From positions 14,506,481 to 14,570,480 of the forward strand of contig CM040448.1 of the NCBI GenBank assembly GCA_022749755.1: a DNA stretch of 64,000 bases. The letters run 5' to 3'. This document shows positions 54,901 to 64,000 of the stretch, in pieces. This stretch comes from Azadirachta indica (lineage: Eukaryota; Streptophyta; Magnoliopsida; Sapindales; Meliaceae). The notes under the pieces were generated by a model that worked only from the letters and a program-made list of their open reading frames with translations, did not search any database and was not told the DNA's origin. Numbering within the stretch: the first letter of the stretch is position 1; every line of letters starts with the position of its first letter. Made by a program: the position numbers and the translations under genes.

Positions 54901-55022
54901 TCTTATTAAGCAGTTCGTTTCTGATTTATACATCATCTCCGACTTCAAAGCAAAACCTGTCTCTTTCGGAATTCAAAACTCGAATTAATTTTTATTTTTA
55001 GAAGAAGGAAAAGATCAGATAG
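51972..55022. other. Intergenic between the two MTP genes
   Basis: 3.05 kb of very AT-rich DNA with AT dinucleotide runs (near 53050 and 54160). No gene recognised. The frame at 54785-54988 lies in the promoter region of the second MTP gene and shows no family features. Confidence 0.5.
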
Positions 55023-56281
55023 ATGGCGGGTGATCATGATGATCGGAGTGGGATGTATAAGGCGATTAACGATAGCATTGGTGGAGGAAGTGGCGGGAAA
55101 GCTGGTCAGCTTCTTCCGGATGTGGAAACGGCGTCGTCTGCATGGCGACTGAGGCTTGATAGTTTTCGGCTACCGCAGCGAGGCAACGGAGACGATGATG
55201 ATGGTGGTGGTGGTGGTGGTGGTGGTGGTTATCGTTTTCACTCCAGCTTTCTTCGAAATCTTTACACTCCAAGTATGTTATTACTGTTTACTATGTTCTT
55301 GATTCGTCCTGTTTACTATATCTCGTTTGGTTGTTGAGAAAATAAAAATTAAACGACGGTAAAAAGGGTTGAATCTTTGTGATTTATATTTATCTTAAAA
55401 TAGTGTTTTTCTTTTCTTTTTTCTAGAAAGAGCTTTTGAGGAGAAGCGTTTTTTCCTTCTCTGTCTCTTTTTTCTTTTTAATTTTTTAATTTTTTCTTTC
55501 GGTAGCATTCCGGAAAAAGTGCTTCCATACTTCTCCAGAAAATCACTGGAAGGTTTTCTTTTTCTTTTCTTCTCCTTTTTTTTTTTTTTTTTTTTCGAGT
55601 GAAAGATTCAGTTTCAGGTAACACTGCCTTTGATAGTGTAAAAGGAGTGACAGTGTTCCATTACAATTCTTTAAGCCTCTCACAAAATTTCTTTTTTCTT
55701 TTTAAGATTCATTTATTTTACAAAAAGTGACTGTGAAAATACAATCTCTTTTTAACAAAATTTTTCTAAAATTAATTTTTCTCTCTCTCTTAATTGCTTA
55801 GCAATTTGTAGGTATATAGATCATGCCTATTCATATCATTTTTGTCTTCTTCTTGTTTTTAATTTGGTAAGAATATTTTTTTTACTGTGTAATTTAAGGA
55901 GTTCAAGGATTATATATAATTGTTTTTACAATTATATTTATAAGTTCCTAAATTCATATTTTGTAAAATAGATTGAAGAATAATTTTATATTTTATATAT
56001 ATATATATATATGTATATCATATTATATTTGTAATGTGAAAATGGCTTCGTAGTCTAGTAAGAAAGTTGACCCTCCCATCTGACAGATGAAACTATACTA
56101 AATATTAGATAAATAAAAGACCTATTATAAGCATAAACCCTTCATTAAATTAGGTGTGTACAAGTTAATAATTGCTGGAGAGAAAGCAGTAAAATATTTA
56201 CTGCTGAGATCATAAAATACAGAAGTAATGACTTTTCTGTGGTCGGAAAAATGAAAAGAATTAAATGAACACTGATACGTA

Positions 56282-56313
<32 letters not shown>

Positions 56314-59022
56314 AGAGCTATTGATGGTTGACAAGCAACTGAAAATTTCTAAGACAAGTATGCTAAGGTTTTGTCATTGTAGATACATAATATACCAAGC
56401 CCAACTTTGAGATATTGACAGAACAAGTCTCATACCTATGATAATGATGATAAATAATAGTGATAGTTTGGAAGTTTGCTTCGTTTTATAATATGTCTTT
56501 GTTCCTTTCAAAAGTTTAGGAATTTGGGTAAAACTTTTTGTACCCGTTATTATGTAAAATATATTGAAGGAAAAAACAATCGCATATCAGAATGAATGGA
56601 ATTTGCTTATAGCTGTGCAATACTGTAAATTAAAGCACTGAATTAATATACAGTACTATGAATATTAATTTTTTTGCCTCAATTTGAAGTAATCAATACC
56701 CAGAAATCATTGTCATGTAGGGCCGGTTTTATCCATAAATTCTCTTTAATAAGTTTTTCACAAAAAGAGAGATGCTTCATTTCTGCCATTTTTAATAGAA
56801 TATTTGGCTAAAAGTTTCTTTAGAAAACAAGTTTCACTGTTTCTGCATGCCCGTAAGTTAAGTGGATCTATCGTGTGCATTTTACAAGACACTTTTGGAA
56901 AGTTTTCTGCTTTAAAATTTTAGATTTTAATAATTACAATGTGGTTGTTTTAGTTACATATAATATATATATCGGCACAAACTAGGCAACCATACTGTGG
57001 TAGTATTCATTTATATATTATTAGTCTACCAACCTCTCCATTTCCAGATTTGTTCTCTGAATATTCGAATTCTGAAGCATTAATGGTATCGTGGGCTCAG
57101 TATTTGAATTTAATTTGATTACCGTGATTTGGCTTAAAACTTGGTTTCATTATTATTATTTTTAGAATCATTAGCTGCTGGATACCTTTATGTCTTCATT
57201 TCGTTGAATAATCAGAAATGAGGTTCAATTCACATCAGAATACAAGCAATTCATTATAATATCAAGTTACTTTAGACTATCTACATCTTCAATGTTAGCA
57301 ACGCAGAAATTAGATGAAAACGTTGGGTTTGTTCGTTGCCTTGCAGAAGATATTCTTGATATGAATTCAGATGATCTCCAAATTGAAGGATTTTTGCAAC
57401 AAAAGGATTAAGATACCGAATGAATTTTGATTTATCGTTGATAGCGCAAGGAGACTGTTCTGATATCGTGTTTTTGTTTTGATATTGGGAACATAATAAG
57501 CTAAATATCGATTGCTCATTGTCAATATTTTAGTCATAAATATTGAACTATAAATTTTGATAATCTTGATTTGATTTTTTATATATCAGGAAAACGGCGC
57601 AAGGTTTCAGAATATTACAAGAGACAAGAAAGACTCCTTGAAGGGTTCAATGAAATGGAGACCATGACCGAAAAGGGTTGCTGGCCTGGAAGTCTAACCG
57701 AGGTTTCTCATTCTATCTTTTGACTGTGTCTGTCATTCTGTCTTCCTGACGTTCCACCTCTTAACTTTGCATTTATCATATGACTGGAAGCACTCTTGGT
57801 CAATTGAGGAGGATTTTGATTTATAGAAGCTTTATTTCTCCCTCATCAGGATGAAATGAAGCAGCTTGCAAGTCGTGAAAGAATGGCAGTTCATGTATCA
57901 AATGTTACCAACTTGGTACTTTTTGTTGCCAAAGTCTATGCTTCCGTTGCAAGCAGATCCTTAGCAGTAATTGCCTCCACCTTGGACTCCCTCCTCGATC
58001 TCTTGTCAGGTTTTATTCTCTGGTTCACTACCAATGCCATGAAGAATCCAAACCAGTATTACTATCCAATTGGAAAGAAGAGAATGCAACCAGTGGTAAG
58101 CTATTAGATTCTTCAACCATTTCATAGTTTCAACTCTGTTCTTTAATATAACTGATCAAAATTAAATCTATATGCAGGGTATAATTGTTTTTGCATCAGT
58201 GATGGCAACTCTCGGATTGCAAATTCTGCTTGAGTCTGCTCGAGCACTCATTTCAAAGGTATTATGTTTCAACCAAACGATTTTCTTGTTTCAGCTATCA
58301 TTTTGTTCCAAATCCTATCTTATGCACAGCTGTTTTCATCACTCTGAGGTACAGTCACGGCCCGAAGCGAGTCCTCAGCAGGAAAAATGGATGATCGGAA
58401 TTATGACTTCTGTCACGGTAATAAAGTTTCTGTTAATGATCTACTGCCGTAGATTCAAGAACGAAATTGTTCGAGCTTACGCTCAAGATCACTTCTTCGA
58501 TGTCATCACCAATTCAGTCGGTTTAGTCACTGCTGTTCTAGCCATCCGAGTGTGTTGGTGGATTGATCCCACTGGTGCTATAATCGTAAGTTTCAGAAAA
58601 ATTAATAATCAATCAGTTGCTTCGGGGTAACATAAAAGAACGAGATTATCATAATATTTTTCTCTTCATTTACGCAGATAGCATTATACACAATCAGCAC
58701 ATGGGCGAGGACTGTGCTGGAGAACGTGTTCTCACTAATAGGAAGAACTGCTCCCCCGGATTTTCTCGCGAAAGTGACATATCTGATATGGAATCATCAT
58801 GAGGAAATTCGGCACATTGACACAGTAAGAGCCTACACATTTGGTGCACATTATTTTGTGGAAGTCGACATAGTTTTGCCAGAGGATATGCTGCTTCATC
58901 AAGCACATAATATTGGGGAGACCCTGCAGGAGAAGCTGGAACAATTGCCTGAAGTTGAGAGAGCATTTGTGCATATTGATTTTGAGTTTACTCATCGACC
59001 TGAACATAAATCTAAGGTGTAG
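55023..59022 (+). CDS. Mn-type cation diffusion facilitator (metal tolerance protein), copy 2
   Basis: Paralogue of the gene at 50313 with the same six-exon plan: 55023-55272, 57590-57702, 57850-58095, 58178-58258, 58355-58585 and 58678-59022, giving 421 codons. Signatures DSLLD (about 167-171) and DHFFD (about 275-279) are intact. It differs from copy 1 in the N-terminus, which carries four Asp followed by nine Gly encoded by GAT/GGT repeats (about 55191-55230), and in a very large first intron (2317 bp). Exons 3 to 6 are nearly the same length in both genes. The pair arose by tandem duplication. It probably transports manganese, by family membership. Confidence 0.92.
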
Positions 59023-59976
59023 ATTATTCGGAAAATGTTAGCGTGTTGTTTTCCTCTTATGTTTTTAGTTGCAGATACCGATCAAGTTTTTACCATATCC
59101 TGGATTTAACTAATTAATTAAGTTAAAGTTTTCATTTTCTCCTGTTATGTTATCACCTTTTGTCGCTCTTTCCTCATAATTGGTGATTAAGAAGCAAAAA
59201 GATCAACTCTATGCCCTATATAGGCAGAAACTTTAAAATTGTATTTGATTCATAGAAGCAAAGGAATTCAAAGAAATAGTACAAGAAAACCCTTGAATGA
59301 AAATCAAATTTTGAAATTTTTTCTTTTCCTAATGATACTTTTACAATTTACATTAATTATTTTCGTAGTTATTAATTGATTTCACTAGTAAGATTTTGGA
59401 TGTTAATTACTTAACACAGTAGTGCAAAAAATTTTAAGTTTTAATTCCATTCACTGTAAAATAAAAAAAGAGTTTCTTCAGTTATATAAAAAAAATGCCT
59501 TAAATTATTCACTAACATGTTTTTAACAAAAACAAAAATATTATTTTTAGGTCCAATTCACTATACATTATGGCCGGGTTGTTGAACCCGCTAATTCTTA
59601 TGTCATAGGCCCAAAATACATGCAAGCAATAGTTGCAGAATACTAGGATCAATTGTCCACCATATTTCTGTTTTCTAATCTGACTCAACATCCTCCTTTA
59701 AAAAGAAGACACCTCTATGCAAGCATTTCTACTTTCTAGCGTAAAACATCGAAGCCATTCCATTTATAAGCTACTTGCAAGTTACAATATCAATTTGAAC
59801 GAGAATTTTCAAAAATTGGCGAGATGTATGTGCGAAGCAAAATTGCCCCGAATGTTAATAGAATAGATAAATAAGTTGTTATTGGTCAATGACTAATGAT
59901 TTAGAAAACGGTTAAATCTATTTTCTACGACAAAAATAACTTGGAAAATATTATGGTTAGGCTAAATGAGTTTGAA
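59023..59976. other. Intergenic, nothing recognised
   Basis: Includes the 3' UTR of the second MTP gene, then AT-rich sequence. Confidence 0.45.
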
Positions 59977-60087
59977 TGGGCCTTAACTGAGCCCAACTCT
60001 AGATTCAAGGTCATTTTGGTAAATCCAGTATCAAATTAGGGTTTCCAAATGCCATCTCCCCCGTCCTATAGTAAGTACTATATAAAT
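59977..60087 (+). promoter_or_regulatory. snoRNA-cluster promoter: Site II, telo-box, TATA
   Basis: TGGGCC (59977-59982) and an inverted AGCCCA (59990-59995) are Site II (TGGGCY) elements. TTAGGGTTT (60036-60044) is the reverse complement of the telo-box AAACCCTAA. TATATAAA (60079-60086) is a strong TATA box. This combination is characteristic of plant ribosome-biogenesis and snoRNA genes. It sits about 110 bp before the first snoRNA. Confidence 0.75.
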
Positions 60088-60196
60088 GGATCTACTTCTC
60101 CGTCTGCTCACTGCTCGCAGGAGACACTGCTTGCTGCGGAGGTGAATTTTTCTTCTCCATTTTTGGTCGTTCTCGTTCTCTTCGATTAATTGGATC

Positions 60197-60279
60197 GGCC
60201 GGTGATGCTCACAAATTGTCCGTACCATCTGAGATTTCATTATTTCATTGATGTTTTTCATTAACAATCATCTGAGGCC
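60197..60279 (+). ncRNA. Box C/D snoRNA A (target not recognised)
   Basis: A terminal stem GGCC (60197-60200) pairs with GGCC (60276-60279). Box C is GTGATGC (60202-60208, last base off consensus), box D' CTGA (60229-60232), box C' TTGATGT (60248-60254) and box D CTGA (60272-60275). All four boxes are in the right order and spacing for a plant C/D snoRNA that guides 2'-O-methylation. The guides before D' (TTGTCCGTACCAT) and before D (CATTAACAATCAT) match no rRNA or snRNA segment I can recall. Confidence 0.75.
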
Positions 60280-60392
60280 TCCTCAAATCTCTCTCTATTT
60301 CCGCGTTAGCTTTAGATCTACTCTCACTCTTCTTTATTTTTTCCGTAGATTTTTTTATTTTTTGGTCTTTGGATAGGTTAGAAACTAGTAGC

Positions 60393-60483
60393 AGGCAGTG
60401 ATGACTTAAATTTTATACCATCAAACTCTGAAAGCTCTGGAAGAAGAGCTTCGTTGATGTTAATCATCTTTTATTCTGAGCCT
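60393..60483 (+). ncRNA. Box C/D snoRNA B, predicted guide for 18S rRNA Um123
   Basis: A terminal stem AGGC (60393-60396) pairs with GCCT (60480-60483). Box C is GTGATGA (60398-60404), D' CTGA (60428-60431), C' TTGATGT (60454-60460) and D CTGA (60476-60479). The guide before D' (ATACCATCAAAC, 60415-60426) is complementary over 12 bases to 18S rRNA GUUUGAUGGUAU. The D'-plus-5 rule selects the third U of UUU, which by my count of the plant 18S 5' end is position 123, a methylation site reported in Arabidopsis. The second guide has no target I recognise. Confidence 0.85.
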
Positions 60484-60787
60484 TTCGATTATTTTTACTC
60501 ATTTTGTTTTCAATTAATGATAGAGATGAAGAAGAAGGCAATAAATTAGAGTCTCTGATGCGCTTTGGTCAATAGCGTTTTCAGCGCTGTACGTTGCCGA
60601 AAACGATTGGGATTGAGATTCTGGCACTCTGCTTTCTTTTTGATGAGTTCTGTGCATTCAGATGTCCCTATATTTCTTCACCTTTTGAAAAAAAATTTAC
60701 ACTGTTTTTTAACTACTTATTTGTAAAAGATAGCATTTTTTTGATACTAGAACGTCATGAGGATGGGAGTGAAGAAGAAGAATATGA

Positions 60788-60870
60788 AAGAGGAATGATG
60801 ATCCTACAGACCTGTAATGATTTGTGAGAATGATCACAAATTTTTATGAACATCTAAGGGACTGACTCTT
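60788..60870 (+). ncRNA. Box C/D snoRNA C, predicted guide for two nearby 18S rRNA sites
   Basis: A terminal stem AAGAG (60788-60792) pairs with CTCTT (60866-60870). Box C is ATGATGA (60795-60801) and box D CTGA (60862-60865). The guide before D (GAACATCTAAGGG, 60848-60860) is complementary over 13 bases to 18S CCCUUAGAUGUUC, selecting the first U of UU. ACAGACCTGT (60806-60815) is complementary to 18S ACAGGUCUGU, 14 bases upstream on the same rRNA. With ATGA (60817-60820) as a degenerate D' box it selects the first G of GGUCUG. The 14-base spacing fits reported Arabidopsis sites near G1431 and U1445, numbering from memory. An overlapping 77-codon open frame is not a gene. Confidence 0.85.
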
Positions 60871-62184
60871 CATTCATTGAATCAATAAACCCTCGCTCCC
60901 TCCCACTCATAATTACTTAATTAAATACAAAATTTTGGATTAAAATTTTTTTAGAAAATTGTCTACAGCTCTCTATAAATGAAGCCGTAGCCTGATTGTC
61001 AGACTGCATACAAAGTTAATGAGTATCAAGAACTCAGTTGTGTAAACAGAATGAGGTTGAGGATTAATGTGTTAAATGGGCAAGTCGAAACCTCTTCGAC
61101 GAGGAGAAGGATGACAATGTAACAGAAATAAACCACCTTTATTTGCTTTAAGAACGCAATTAAAATACATGTAAATTATTAAGGGAGGGAGGATATGTAC
61201 CAGTCCATATTTCGGAGTGTTTGTAACTGAACAGATTGCTTTTGGTTTCAGGATAAGGATGAAATTCCACGTGAAAAATAAAATAGAAGGGAATAAAAAA
61301 ACATATGCTTTGTGAAAAATAAAATTAAAAAAATAAAAAAATAAAATAGAAGGGACTAAAAAATACAATGTGCTTTTTCCATTCATTCGACGCCATGGTG
61401 AGAACTATACGGCTGCCAAATTCTGTTTTGATTTAAGACTTTGATCAAGATTGCTGTTTGTGGCTGGGAACCACTGAATATTGATTGACATTTCCAAAAC
61501 GGATTGAAGAAAGAAACATTTCATTGGATTTGGATTAACCTTTCTGTGCACAATATTATTCTTTTGACTGGATTCTTTTTTCTCCTGTTACGTATATTAT
61601 ATATCACGAGCTAACCAAATTGGAAAACTAGATTTGTGTTAGCCAATTCATTTCACCGATCTTATTATAGGGAAAACTTTACCAACTAATAATAAGTTGG
61701 TCACCATTTTCCATAACAATAATAATATTGTTACATGTGTAGTCTAAAACTCCAACTCACATGACATGACCGGGTGGTGATTATCGGTGAATGCTTAAAG
61801 AAAATATGAAATGTGTAGCACATTTGTGATAAGACATTGACTTTCTATGAAGTTGAAGTTACTTTTGTTGTGTACTTTTCTATCTAATATAAGTTAAGTT
61901 ATGTTCAAAAGTAGAAATAGACAATAATGTTGGGGCTGAATTGCTAAAACAACGAAACATCTGATGCCGATCCATTTCCAGGCGTTAGTGCCAATCAAGA
62001 CAAAAACACAAACGAAACCTTCCTTCATGGCCATCTTTAAAACCACTCAAATTCAACTTAGCTCATTCAGCTTGCACCCCACGCGATAAACACAACACAA
62101 CTCATACACAAATTCGTCTGATTCTAGAAAAACCTCTCCACATGAGAATCTGAAACCTTTTTTGAAGCCAATAATAAGAACTCC
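60871..62184. other. Intergenic, nothing recognised
   Basis: AT-rich. 61980-62184 is the promoter and leader of the DUF2358 gene. The minus frame at 61072-61386 is Phe/Leu-rich low-complexity sequence. Confidence 0.45.
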
Positions 62185-63295
62185 ATGGCTTTCCTCATGC
62201 CTAATCTCTCCCCCTCTCTTCTTCCCCAAACCAAATCACCAAAAGAAAAACCCCTTCTTCAAACAATAACAAAATATAATAGCAGCACTCTGTATCCTCT
62301 TGCTCTCTCCTCTGTTGCTAGTTTACGGACACCTTCACTTCAGGATGCTCAAGTTAAGACTCCACCAGGTGCACAGGATAGTAATCCCCAGCAACACCAT
62401 GAAAAAGATGATTTTTTTGTCAACTTAGGCCTTGCTGTTCGGACGCTCCGTGAGGATTTGCCTCTGTTGTTTACCAGAGACCTCAATTATGATATTTATA
62501 GGTGATATCTTCATCTGGGTATCTCTTATTTTCTTCTTCTTTTTATGCTTGTTTGGCGATGAAGTTTAGGGTTTTAGTGATTCTGTTGAATTTGCAATTT
62601 GGTCATATGCAAATGTATAACTTTGTGAACTGAGGATTTCATGGCAATTATAAGTAATTTCCTGCTTTGTTATCTCTTATTTTGTACAAATTTGTTTGTT
62701 CTCTGCAATTATGGATGCGGGTATCTCTTGTTTTCTAGGACTACTTTTCTGTTTGTTTCCCCGGAAAATTTAGGATTTTTATTGAATTGTGTTATTTTGC
62801 AGGGATGATATAACATTTGTGGATCCATTGAATACATTTACTGGCATTGAGAACTACAAATTGATCTTCTGGGCATTGAGATTTCATGGTAAATTTCTGT
62901 TTCGCGAAATCTCATTGGGTGTGTATAGGGTATGGCAACCTTCAGAGAATGTAATATTGGTAAGGTGGAACTTGAGGGCTGTACCTAGAGTTCCATGGGA
63001 GGCTGAAGGCCAGTTTCAGGGAAATTCAAGGTATAAATTGGACCGAAATGGCAAAATCTACGAGCACAAAGTTGACAATTTAGCATTCAATTTCCCTCAG
63101 CCACTTAAACCGGCAGCTTCGGTGTTGGACTTAGTAACTGCGTGCCCTGTTAGTCCTAATCCGACATTCTTGTGGGATCCGGTGGACATGCGCTCGTCTT
63201 CATGGGTGGAGTTCTATCGAGCAGTGAGGGAGACATTGACGAGGAATCAAGATGATTACTTGCATCTACAAGATAGCCTTGTTACATGTTCATAG
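62185..63295 (+). CDS. DUF2358 family protein, probably plastid-targeted
   Basis: Two exons (62185-62501 and 62803-63295) join in frame to 269 codons. The first ~60 residues are Ser/Pro/Leu/Lys-rich and nearly without acids, like a chloroplast transit peptide. From about residue 73 the sequence matches the plant/cyanobacterial DUF2358 family: LREDLPLLFTRDLNYDIYRD, then ITFVDPLNTFTGIENYK, VRWNLRAVPRVPWEAEG and DRNGKIYEHKVDNLAF. The family is predicted to have an NTF2/SnoaL-like fold of unknown biochemical role. Intron 62502-62802 has GT-AG ends. The gene looks intact. Confidence 0.88.
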
Positions 63296-63777
63296 TTTTG
63301 AGGTTTTGGATGCATACATAGTGTATACAATTTTTTTTTTTTAATTATGTATATATATAAACATATTAAGCATTACCTAATAATGAATTTTGTTGGAAGA
63401 AACGCGATGTGGATCCTAGAGAGTTGGAGGCGGAGAAGCCCCGTTAGCTTATTTTCCCGCCATTAGCAAGTACCAACATTAAAACCCTCTAAAGGTTCTA
63501 GTTCAAGCATTTGGGCGCAAGATTTTGTGATTCTCCAATCACATAATAATGAGGAAGCACTTGTGTACATCTGAAGCTCTATTGCACAAACGGAAAAGAT
63601 GAGATAACCTCAATACTCATACATCAATATGTATAATGGTTGGTAACAGCACCATCAGTAAATGATGCTTGAATGAACTATACGTACACACCATATATTA
63701 AATCCACTTGGAGAAAAAACTTGAAATAGAGCTACAAATAAGGACTGCAAATTGTCAGGGGTTCTTTAGCTTTAATC
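63296..63777. other. DUF2358 3' flank and intergenic
   Basis: The T-rich start with AATAAT near 63380 is probably the end of the DUF2358 transcript. The rest may be the 3' UTR of a converging minus-strand gene. Confidence 0.4.
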
Positions 63778-63855
63778 CTACAATGCGGGGCATCTCTCAA
63801 CGCTAAAAGCAAATTGAGTTATACCGGTGATGATCCATCCAGGAAGGTACCTAGG
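63778..63855 (-). CDS. Possible terminal exon of a minus-strand gene running off the window
   Basis: Minus-strand TTGCAG acceptor at 63861-63856 is followed by exactly 26 codons ending in TAG (63780-63778), reading PRYLPGWIITGITQ and ending ERCPAL. The composition looks like real protein, and phase 0 at the acceptor is assumed. The family is not recognised and upstream exons would lie beyond 64000. Confidence 0.3.
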   Translation of the reverse strand, partial: PRYLPGWIITGITQFAFSVERCPAL

Positions 63856-64000
63856 CTGCAAGGTTTTAAGAACAAATGGTTTGTAAATGGCCAGAAGAGT
63901 TTAAAAATGATTTCAAAATGTCATTCTCGATAGAACCGAATCCTTTACCTGGCACTAGTTTAGTTCATATCAGTGCTAAAACATGTATATAAGACTTATT

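Noticed and set aside
56041..56100. tRNA-like stretch (TAGTCTAGTAAG...)
   Set aside because: It cannot be folded into a cloverleaf and lacks a T-loop GGTTCRA sequence. No tRNA gene was found in the window.
60594..60827. 77-codon frame ending in an acidic stretch
   Set aside because: It overlaps the start of snoRNA C on the same strand and has no coding context. The snoRNA evidence is stronger.

Overview
This is nuclear DNA of a flowering plant: it is AT-rich, with GT-AG introns, multi-exon genes typical of eudicots, telo-box/Site II promoter motifs and abundant transposon remnants. A woody eudicot such as Citrus is a guess from gene character only. No bacterial or viral genome structure was seen.

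Layout. 1-9.7 kb is gene-poor. It holds a frame-broken member (P1) of a small membrane-protein family on the minus strand, an orphan exon, a solo LTR (3742-4523) and two foldback/Mutator-like elements. 9.7-13.9 kb is an intact 13-exon plastidial glycolytic GAPDH gene (GAPCp). 14.6-34.8 kb is a duplication array. Two diverged ~7 kb direct copies (14657-21635 and 26896-34073) each carry a P gene, fragments resembling an FtsH-type AAA protease, GAPCp exon fragments and a second FtsH-like fragment. Between the copies lie a DNA-level fragment of RDR1 (last intron plus last exon), a second solo LTR of the first family, a third P copy and another FtsH-like fragment. Copy B also carries a hAT-type MITE that copy A lacks. 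Only one of the four P genes (17198-17698) keeps an intact frame.

37.5-41.1 kb is a complete RDR1 gene (antiviral RNA silencing) with a 5' UTR intron. Downstream on the minus strand are a defensin-like secreted peptide with a long Pro/Ser/Glu-rich tail (41.7-42.3 kb) and an 11-exon DCN1-like cullin-neddylation gene (44.9-48.6 kb). Two paralogous Mn-type cation diffusion facilitators (MTP8-11 group) lie in tandem at 50.3-52.0 and 55.0-59.0 kb. At about 60.0-60.9 kb I see a promoter with Site II, telo-box and TATA motifs, followed by three box C/D snoRNAs. Two of these have guides that match 18S rRNA. A two-exon DUF2358 gene (62.2-63.3 kb), probably plastid-targeted, and a possible terminal exon of a minus-strand gene close the window.

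The genes do not form one pathway. Points of most interest are the snoRNA cluster, the duplication array built from pieces of its flanking genes, the RDR1 fragment beside its parent gene, the decaying P family, and the defensin-tail fusion. Exon boundaries were worked out by hand from reading frame and splice dinucleotides; family names rest on remembered motifs, not on searches.
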